Assembly (NCBI RefSeq): GCF_002775205.1
Contig: NC_036462.1
Coordinates: 29,205,084 to 29,269,083, forward strand
Direction: 5' to 3'
Length of the DNA: 64,000 bases
From: Xiphophorus maculatus
Lineage: Eukaryota; Chordata; Actinopteri; Cyprinodontiformes; Poeciliidae
Numbering within the stretch: position 1 is the first letter of the stretch; each line of letters opens with the position of its first letter. The position numbers and the translations under genes are program-made. Of the stretch, positions 55,730 to 64,000 are shown piece by piece. The notes beneath the pieces were generated by a model. That model ran no database searches, was not told where the DNA came from, and was given only the letters and a program-made list of their open reading frames with translations.

Positions 55730-58700
55730 TCAGGGACGAGCTTTTGGCTGCGGAGGCGACAAGCAGAGAAATTAATAAAAATAAAATAAGTCGGTGAGAA
55801 AAAAGTAGATCAACTGAAGGATGACTTGGTTAAGCATCAAGTACTTCTTAAACTTTTACAGTTCAGTGTTTATATCACGGACTGTCATCCCTCTAAGTCT
55901 GAACGTGGCGGTGTAGAAGTGCTCAGATGTGATCTTATCTCATTCTTTTGTCCACAACTTGAACTTTTGTCGTGTTACAAGGCACGAGACTCATTACCAC
56001 TACAAATTCTTACAAACGACATTTTATTGGGATTTTCTTTAAAAGACCAAAGCGTTATGCTTATTTGCAAAGACGAAGACAAAAAAAAACATGTCGCAAA
56101 TAAAAAACTTGTAATGTTCATACCTACCCTCACTTTGTAGATGAACAACTTTGCAACTTTATGTGGGTAGAGTAACCAAAAATTGTACTCATGCATTTAT
56201 ATTTTTATATATCCTCCAGTTCCAGTGTTAAATGTTCATTAGAAATTAGTTTAGTGATCTTTGACTGTGTGTACTTGCATTATTACGCCATTATCTTTAC
56301 TTTGGTTGAAAATGGTCTCATAACAATATTATCGTTTATCGCAATCAATTCTTGGACAATTAATCGCCCAGTTAAATTTATTGTGGCAGGCCGAGTAGCA
56401 CAGACACGTTTACATATGGGACACTAACCTGATGTAAATGAGAGTTGTTGGGCAGACCTGGCGTTCCTGGAATGCTCCGGCTGTGCTTCCCGTGGATGTT
56501 GTTAAGAGCGGGGGACTTGGTCATTTTGGGCCGGCCCGGTCCGGTTCCTCCTGCTGCTCCTTCCCTACCCAGACCTCCGCCTCCGCTGTTGACGCCGCCG
56601 GAAGCGGAGGAGCTTTTCCTCTTCTTGGCCTCCAGGCGACCGTCTGCCGAGTGGTGGCTGAAGTTGGCGTGGTGGTCTGACGACGAAGCGGGCTGGTGGT
56701 GGACAAACGGCCCCAGAGAGAGCGTCGAGTCGCTGCTGTTCATCACCACGCTCATTCGCTTTATGGACTCGGCGGGGCTGCCTGAGGGCGGGCCCCGCGC
56801 CGGCGGCCCCGACGAGCCGCCCGCTGAAGGCTCCGCCTTGAGGCTGAGCGAGTTGGTCCGCATGCTGGGGCCGCAGTTCAGCCCCACGCTGTGAACACCG
56901 CTGTGGGAGGAGGACAGCGAAGACGAAGCTCCCAACGAGCCGTGATGGTAGGTGCTCCCTGAGCTGCCCACGTTTGCACAGTTCTTCTTGAACGACGAAG
57001 AGGAGGAGGATGACGAAGGGGCACCGGCGTAAGAAGAAGAGGATTCAGAAGAGCAATGGGATGAAGAAAGGAGAGAACTGTTCTTCCTCTTCTTTCCCGA
57101 GCTGAAGCTAGTGCTGCTACTGTTGTTCGCTCCAGCGCTGCCCCCGCTGGTGGAGTTCGGTACGACAGACGCGGAGGAGCCAGAGGAGAGCTCCTTGGGC
57201 TTGAAGGATGAGGAACATGATTTGGTAGCGGCGCTGCTGCTGCTGGATGAACGCGACTTCAGTGCCCGGCTGGAGGCTAGCGAAGCAGCTGAAGAAGACG
57301 AGGATGAGGACAAGTGGGCTGAAGGCATCTGCGGCAACGAAGACACTTGTCTGGCCTGCGTGGTGCCATAGGCCGGGTGCTCAGTCCCGCCCTGGAGGGA
57401 GCTGTGAGCGTTTAAGGTGGTCCCGTAGGAGAGCGATGACCTGCTCTCCACAGATTGGCTGTAGGGGCTTTGGGGCAAGGTCGCCGGGGGGCTCAGGAAG
57501 CCTGACGAGGGAGTGCTACCGTGGGAATTTGTGCTTGTCTTGTGGAGGGATGTGAGAGAGGAATTCTCCAAGGCCAGGGGAATTTTCCTACACAGCAAGA
57601 AACACAAGAATTATTACTTTCTTTTTTAATACAAACTAAAACCTTCTGCACCTTTCCCAAAAACTATTGAAGGTGAAGGCTATAAGGCGTCTTTTTGCTG
57701 TCTCAATGCGCTTTGTGAAAGGATTCATACTATAAAGTTCCAATAAAACATAAAACATAATGTTTGTAACGTTTGAAAATGTGGACAAGAGGAATGCTTT
57801 TTAAAGATGATGTTTTTCTTTCTAGATTTAAGATAAAATACTTCAATTGTATATTGACATCCACACATATTTCATTGTAAGATTTTATACTTTAGCAGAC
57901 TCAAATGTTCTAGATATTATTCTGTTTCTTACAGCATTCTGGCCATGTATGTATGTATGTAGAAAGTATCAAATAATGAAACCCCAAAATGCTCACATTT
58001 GGTTTAGGAGTGTGATAAAAAGCAAATTAACTGCTCTGAAATCAGTACAATGAAAAAAAAACTAAGTCTTGTATTTTCTTACATTTAAGGTAGATTGTTT
58101 AAAGTTTCACACATTTTTTTAAACAACATTCAAAGATCTAATACAGTGAAATTAAAGTACCGTATTCCGCACTATAAGGCGCACCTAAAAACTTTCAATT
58201 TTCTCAAAAGCCGACAGTGCGCCATATAATCCGGTGCGCCTTATATATGGACCAATACTGAGCCACAACAGGTCTCGCAACTATGGTAAGCAGCCGCCGA
58301 CTTCATTTTCCCCCCGTAGAAGAAGAAGCGCGCGGTGAACGCTGGGTTTTGTGTAAAGACCCCAAAATGGTTCCTATTAAGAGACACGCTTAAGACGCAG
58401 AGTTTAAGCTCAAGGCGATCAGTCACGCAGTAGAACACGGAAATAGAGCAGCAGCGAGAGAATTTAACATGAACGAATCAATGGTGCGGAAGTGGATATA
58501 TATTGTGATTTAACTAACGTTTGATTTACCGTAACAGTATCAGATTGTTTTTTATGTGTTTATTGAATCGAGGAAAAGTTCCCCTCCACTATATGTTATA
58601 CCTTGCTGTTGTTAAAAGATAAACTGTGTCAAGAAAATACCACATCATTTACTTTACCTCGGGGAAAATAATAAAACAGCTGTTTATTTTGAGAATGAAC

Positions 58701-61700
58701 GGAGTTTTCAGAACACTGGTTTGTAATCTATTAATAAGGTTTGACTGACCTATCTGACTGTTTTGTTGACATTCCCTTTAGCGCAGATCCATCTAATGGA
58801 TGCATAACGTAACCCCAGCCTCTACTGTAGCCTCTATTCTATGCGCCTTATAGTGAGGAAAATACGGTAGTAGAGAGAGCAAAAAGGCAGTGAAGCAGAA
58901 CACTTGTGTATTTTTTTACGTTGGGTGTGTATTCAATTGGTAACTGAACACCGTAAATGCTGATAGCGAATGAGTTAAAATCAACATCTGGTTTAGCAAA
59001 TGAAACATATAAATCACTGAAAATAACTGCACTTGCTAAGAATTATTAGTTTTTTGTTTTTTTTTGCTTTGGAAAAAAAAAATCTGAAAAATCCAAATAT
59101 TTTTCATATGTTTTCACACAACAGGAGCTGAAAAATGATCAAAAAAACAAATCACACACTTTTCTAGACTACTGCATTCAATATGTGGTGCTGAAACGGA
59201 ACAAAAACTAGAGATTCTCACTTCCACATCTGAGAGTTAACATGCTTTTCCATCATGGTGGTCAGGGCGCATCGCACTCTGTCCCACCGCCTATCAAAGG
59301 AGTAAAAGCCTCTCCCCATCAGTCGACTTCCAAAGGTACAGTACTGGGAAGAGAGGTGGGGTTTGGGTGAGAAACAAAAACAGCCATTCTTTGTTTAAAA
59401 AAAAAAAAAAGAAGAAAAAGAAAGTGTGGTAACAGGACTTACAGCTGCCGGTCGAGGGTGGTAACCTGAATAGAGAAAGTCCAGTTTGTCCGTGCCATCT
59501 TCCCGCTCCTCGTTCTCTCCCTCGTCACTTGACGGTCTGGATAAAACGTCTGGGGTAGGCTGGGGATGGTGCAGGGACTCGTGGACTACTGAAGGATCCC
59601 CAGAGGAACCTCCAGCGTGACTGTTGTTCAGTCTGATTGACACAGATAGACAGAAATGTTCACAGAAACATGCCAACTGTTCCAGAAAACCACGCAAACA
59701 GAACACAAGAGCGTTTGAGCAAACGGAGCGCGGTGCTTACCGAGGAAGACCAGGACTGTGAAATTTGGGCTTTCCGAGTGACAAAGGCTTTGTGGTATCA
59801 GGGGCTGGTCCGTTGCCATGAGAAACCAGGTGGGCGTCATGGCTAGGTGCGAGCTGGGGAGCGGGGTGTGGGTCCCTGAGGGGGGCAGTTTGCTGGGAAT
59901 GGTTTTGGTGCAGTTCTCGTTCCCTGTCCCGCTCTCTCGTTCTGTTCTTGTGTTCTGCCAGCAAAATGTCAAAGCGCTTCCTTCGTCCAGGCACGGCCCT
60001 CCGATGGCCTAAGGAATGTGTCTGCAGGGGCGTTAAACAAATAGTAATGCAAACGGCTGCAACTTTTTTCCTCACCACACTTTTTCCTTCCACTCAACCT
60101 TTCATTAAAATGCTTTAGAAGAAGCACTCTGAACAGCCGGCTTCTTCAGCAACATCCTCACGGAGGACGCCAAGGACGACAAACTGACAAACATTTCTGT
60201 TGAAAAATGTTTTTACGCCAGTCTTATGTCACATCGCAACAGAATTTGGGGTTTTTGTTAGCTGTGCGCCTGCACTTATAAACCCAGGGAATACATCACC
60301 CTGTGGTTCATAAACGTGTAACATTAGTTTCACTTTCAGAGTTACTGTCATAAAGTAACATTTTGTGAACACTCAAATTAATTAAGGCTCCCATATAGGG
60401 TGCTGTTCAGCAGTTCTTAGATCCAAGATAAACTTCTTTGCCTCATAACCAGTGTCCGTTCATCACTGCAGACTACATGGTATTAAGTTCCGTATTCAGT
60501 ATTAAGAAACAGCTTGAAACAACTTTTGACAAATTTCAGAAATACAGACCCCTTTCTAAAACACATCAATGTTTAAGGCACCTGTCTGCCACCTGCATTA
60601 AAGGCCACGAGTGACATTAAGCAGTGCAATTTTACAGCTAAAAATAATGATATTTAATCAAGTCTTTAAATATATTAATAATTATTTCTGCTCTCATGGT
60701 CCCATTAATGGAAAGCAATAGTAAGAGAAACTATCCAGACTCTACTCAAACGCCATGCAGCTTGTCATAACTGGGGCTGCAACTAATAATTATTGTAGTC
60801 ATTGATTAATCGATTGTTCTGACGATTAATCAGATTAAATTGGCACATTCTGCAGATTATTTCTGCAATATTTGAAATATATTAACAGATGCAAATAATT
60901 AAATCGATAAAATAAATATTTTATTGCTTTAAATTCAATGGCAGCATTCCTTTGGTTTACATTTGATCTTTTGTAGCAAAGGATGCATTTGCAGCTACAA
61001 ATACTTCCACCATCAACATGTGAAAAGCTCCGCGCTTTCTGCTCCCCTCATCAACACAGTGCAGGACCAAGCTGTTGATTAGTAATAATTTGATAGGTGC
61101 TTGATGGGAGTTTTTTGGGGTTTTTTGTTTTGTTTTTTTTTTTACAGAATTTGAACCAGGTGAAGCTAAAACTGTGGCACTTGAGGAGTTCTGGGTAGAA
61201 CATATTTACAGACAAAGTTTTTATCGTAAATGCAAATGTAAATACTTTTGTACATCTTTGGCTTATTTACTGCTCTGAGTGTGTTCCTTCAGCAATTGGC
61301 GTTTTTTTGAGTCTTTGTACTCCAAGTAACGACTAAATGATTGCAATTATTTCAATAATGCATTCATCACGATTAATCCGATTAGCCATTTCAGCACTAG
61401 TCGTCATCGTGATAAATTACAATTCTGATTACGATAAAAGAACAACACAAAAAACAATTATGGTAAATTAGTTTTTAACCAGCAGAAATGACGGAAATAT
61501 TTTTTGAAAGAATCTAAAGACATTAAACCATCAGTTGCTTTGAATGTGAAAACTTTACTAAGATTCACCGTAGACAGAAAAATGAGAATTTCTGCCCAAA
61601 AAAAAAAAAAAATTTAGATTAATCTCAGAATGGTTTTTTTTTAGAAAAATTGTGGAGTTTGATGTCAAATTTCCGCGAGCAAATGTTGAAGATGCTCTGT

Positions 61701-63905
61701 TCAGCATTTGCTCGTTTGCTGAGGTAAAAGCAGTGTGGTTACCTTGCATGTTAGTGATCTTGTGCAGGGTTTCCGACCTGTAGCATCCATAACGCCACAG
61801 TGAATATCAGGATTGAACTCACGCTCTACAAGCACAAAAAGTCAGGGAAAAAAACAAAACAAAACAAAAACACGTTAGCTCGTTTGTTACCAACACATCC
61901 TGCGCTTCTGTCTTTGAAACGTTAATCAGATGAAATCTGTTTCTTGTTAGAGGTGGTCATTCTAAGGTGAGCAAATTAGGGAGCTGATGTAATATGTGAA
62001 AATTGAAAAATACTGCAAGAAAGAAACATGAATATCTAAAAGAGTTAGATGATTAAAGAACAACAAAAGACAGCAATCGTGATGGTATTAAATAAAAATA
62101 ATCTGGATTATAAAAAAAAAAAAAAGGTGTCTTTGTTCCCCTTCCGACTGACCTGAGACCTTCTTGTTAACGTGGCGTTTGCTACTGGTGCTGCTGTCTT
62201 GCTTCTTGTCTGCAGGGAGGCCCTTGCCGTTGGGAATGGGACCAGATACCAGCAATGGAGGCTTTTGTATGAGGGGACAGTTAAGGCCTGGTTTAAGGGC
62301 TGATGATGATGATGACGGCAATGATGAGGACGACAACGACGTGGGAGCCGTGATGGCGGCAGTGCTCACAGTGGTGTTAGAAGAGGGCGTAGAGGAGGAG
62401 GAGGAGGAGGAAGTGGCGGGGGCGGAGGAAGCCTGCAGCGGCTTCGCTGACGACTCCACCTTCAGGTGCATCTTCTCCACCTTCACAGCTGGGCTGGAAG
62501 AGAAGGTTACAGATATGAAATGTGAAAACCGAGAAAGCTGAGGCCAATTTTATGGATCTGAATATAACATTTTTTGAAATATCTGTATTTTTCTTCTTTT
62601 CCCCACCAGTGCACTCCTTGGGTTTCCATATTTTGGAGTGATTTCTGGCAGCCATCTTGTTTGGCAAGCATGTTTTCCAGCTTCTGTTTATTTTGACTTT
62701 ATATTCATATCAACTTCAGGATACAATTCATTTATTATTATTTTTAATTACGAGAATAAAGTCATAGGTTTAGGAATTTGATGAGAACTTGACCACAACA
62801 AATAAAAGATTTAAATGAGAAATGTTCTCATCCTGATATCAGTTTTACAGGCAAGGACATATTTCATCTTTTACCACATCAGCATCTAATTATAATCAGC
62901 AACGACTGAGTCTACGTTGAAGAAAGAATCACACAGACTGAGCTGGTCATGTCAGATCTAGAAGCTTTTTTCCCATTAAACCCATTTTTTTCCTCTTAAT
63001 TTTAAGATGTTATTCTGGAAAAATTCCATCATTATTCTGTTAATATTATGACTTTATTCTAATAATTAAACAAAAATAATTAAACACTTGTACTCCGTTG
63101 CACAACTCTCAGAAGCGACGACTGAAATAAAAGCCACTCTTTGAAAATATTTTCTGTCATTTGCAACTTCTTTTTTAGAAAAGAAAGCAAGACAGAAACA
63201 TTTATTAAAATCGGATCATGTGTGGGGAAAAAAAACTGAGATTTTATTTTTAAGCCAAATCACCCAGTCCTACAAGTATCAAATCTTTTGTTAGAATCAC
63301 TAATGCAGAAGGAAGAAAATTGTGAGCGAGAGATGTGGAACCATGAAAGGGCCTGTTTGGACAAACCCGATCATTGACCTAAACCAACAAAAAGTTTGAT
63401 ACCTACAGTACAGACCAAAAGTTTGGACACACTTTCAATTGAATTCAATGAGAAGGTGTGTCCAAACATTTGGTCTGAACTGAATACAGACCAAAGGTTT
63501 GGACACACAGTTGTGTCCAAACTTTTGGTCTGTACTGTACATACAAGAAGTTCATGTTGAACAACAAAGAATTCACAACTCCCATATAAGTTGGAACAAC
63601 AAAAAAGATTAAAACTTACATTTTGTCAGATGGGCCCGTCCTGCACGTGGCGTGGGGAGGTCTTCGCTGAATGGTTTGCAGCTTGTCTTTGGCTGATTTC
63701 GGAAATTTGGGATTGGAGGAGGACGACAACGAAGACGACGACGACGACACGCTGGAGAGGGCGGTGGATGTTCGGCCGGGGATCCCTCCGCTTGGAACTC
63801 CGGCCACAGAGCCCGAGCTCAGTCCGCTGCCGGCACTTCGGTTTCTGCCCGACACCGGGAAGGGCGACGTGGAGACCGGCTTGCTGTTGGAACTGTGCCT
63901 TCTCT
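55730..63905 (-). CDS. atxn7: Ataxin-7, 8 coding exons, 5' end beyond the window
   Basis: Subunit of the SAGA co-activator that anchors the histone H2B deubiquitinase module; nuclear. Minus-strand exons in transcript order: 63905-63620, 62493-62153, 61825-61743, 60021-59741, 59632-59443, 59343-59222, 57587-56429, 55747-55730. They total 2480 nt, all in phase. The first exon opens with ERRH, the end of the N-terminal zinc finger, so the start codon, polyglutamine region and most of that finger lie off the right edge. The 61.8 and 60.0 kb exons form the SCA7 domain, with zinc ligands around CGV, PCTRSLTC and KTH followed by the basic GRRKRFD helix. The 57.5 kb exon is Ser-rich and contains the conserved SPAESIKRMSV and NSSDSTLSLGPF blocks. 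The 18-nt last exon encodes PKARP then stop, identical to the human C-terminus as I recall it. Confidence 0.94.
58158..58869 (+). mobile_element. Pogo/Tigger-like non-autonomous element with residual transposase N-terminus
   Basis: The ends form terminal inverted repeats: TACCGTATTCCGCACTATA on the left and, on the right, the reverse complement of a close match ending AAAATACGGTA. TA at both ends fits a TA target. Inside, 58367-58500 still reads like the CENP-B-type helix-turn-helix of pogo transposases (KLKAISHAVEHG, AAAREFN, MVRKW), interrupted by one stop. The catalytic domain is missing. It sits in the atxn7 intron before the large Ser-rich exon. Confidence 0.75.
60771..61400. mobile_element. 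hAT-like non-autonomous repeat
   Basis: The left end CTGGGGCTGCAACTAATAAT is a tip I recognise from a very common teleost repeat. The right end GCCATTTCAGCACTAG is its degenerate inverted partner. GATTAAT motifs recur at both ends. TTGTCAT (60762-60768) and TCGTCAT (61401-61407) may be an old target duplication. No coding capacity. Lies in an atxn7 intron. Confidence 0.55.
63404..63539. mobile_element. Double-palindrome MITE from a Tc1-like terminal repeat
   Basis: Four copies of the same tip in alternating orientation: 63404-63432 (TACAGTACAGACCAAAAG...), 63455-63482 (inverted), 63484-63508 (direct), 63512-63539 (inverted, ending GGTCTGTACTGTA). This tip is the terminal repeat of a Tc1-like transposon family that I know to be widespread in fish. 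There is nothing between the tips but short spacers. Confidence 0.75.
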
Positions 63906-64000
63906 CTGCAATGACGGCACAAAACAGACTGAAATCAACAAAACCAGTATGAGCAATGAAATTGCTCTAGGTGGGTAAAGGACCCAACGATTGTAGTCAA
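63906..64000. other. atxn7 intron running off the window
   Basis: Begins at the splice acceptor of the first visible atxn7 exon; nothing else seen. Confidence 0.6.

Noticed and set aside
56445..56894. 149-codon plus-strand frame opposite the Ser-rich atxn7 exon
   Set aside because: Shadow of GC-rich coding sequence on the other strand.

Overview
The window looks like a stretch of teleost (ray-finned fish) chromosome. The protein-coding genes are vertebrate-type with phase-consistent GT-AG introns. The gene order prickle2 - psmd6 - atxn7 matches the neighbourhood I know from human 3p14. The repeats (Tc1/mariner remnants, hAT- and pogo-like non-autonomous elements, CA/TG microsatellites, a Gmr1-type LTR retrotransposon) are typical of fish. 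The species cannot be named from the sequence.

Layout. (1) 1-25.2 kb, plus strand: prickle2, a planar-cell-polarity PET/LIM protein. Seven coding exons are placed (7568-24601, 856 residues from the chosen Met); a possible non-coding first exon ends near 1107. Its introns hold old DNA transposon debris. (2) 25.2-39.8 kb: intergenic, with decayed Tc1-like copies and one intact 6.1 kb LTR retrotransposon at 31743-37843. That element has apparently identical 787-bp LTRs, a CTTAC target duplication, and one uninterrupted gag-pol frame whose integrase lies BEFORE the reverse transcriptase. (3) 39837-46540, minus strand: a class II SLC2A/GLUT sugar transporter, closest by eye to GLUT11. Twelve coding exons add up to exactly 490 residues. 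(4) 47711-51304, plus strand: psmd6 (proteasome lid subunit Rpn7), eight coding exons, 389 residues, the same length as human. (5) 55730-63905, minus strand: atxn7 (ataxin-7, SAGA deubiquitinase-module anchor), eight coding exons including an 18-nt terminal exon. The 5' end runs off the right edge, and a long 3' UTR probably fills most of 51.5-55.7 kb, ending tail-to-tail with psmd6.

The four genes have no evident functional link. The most unusual object is the retrotransposon with Ty1/copia-like pol order inside a Ty3/gypsy-type polyprotein. This arrangement is known in Gmr1-like elements, so it is rare rather than new. I found no CRISPR arrays, no rRNA or tRNA genes, and no evidence of an undescribed multi-gene system. 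Exon boundaries were set by hand from splice signals, reading-frame bookkeeping and remembered homologous protein sequence; no alignment software was run.
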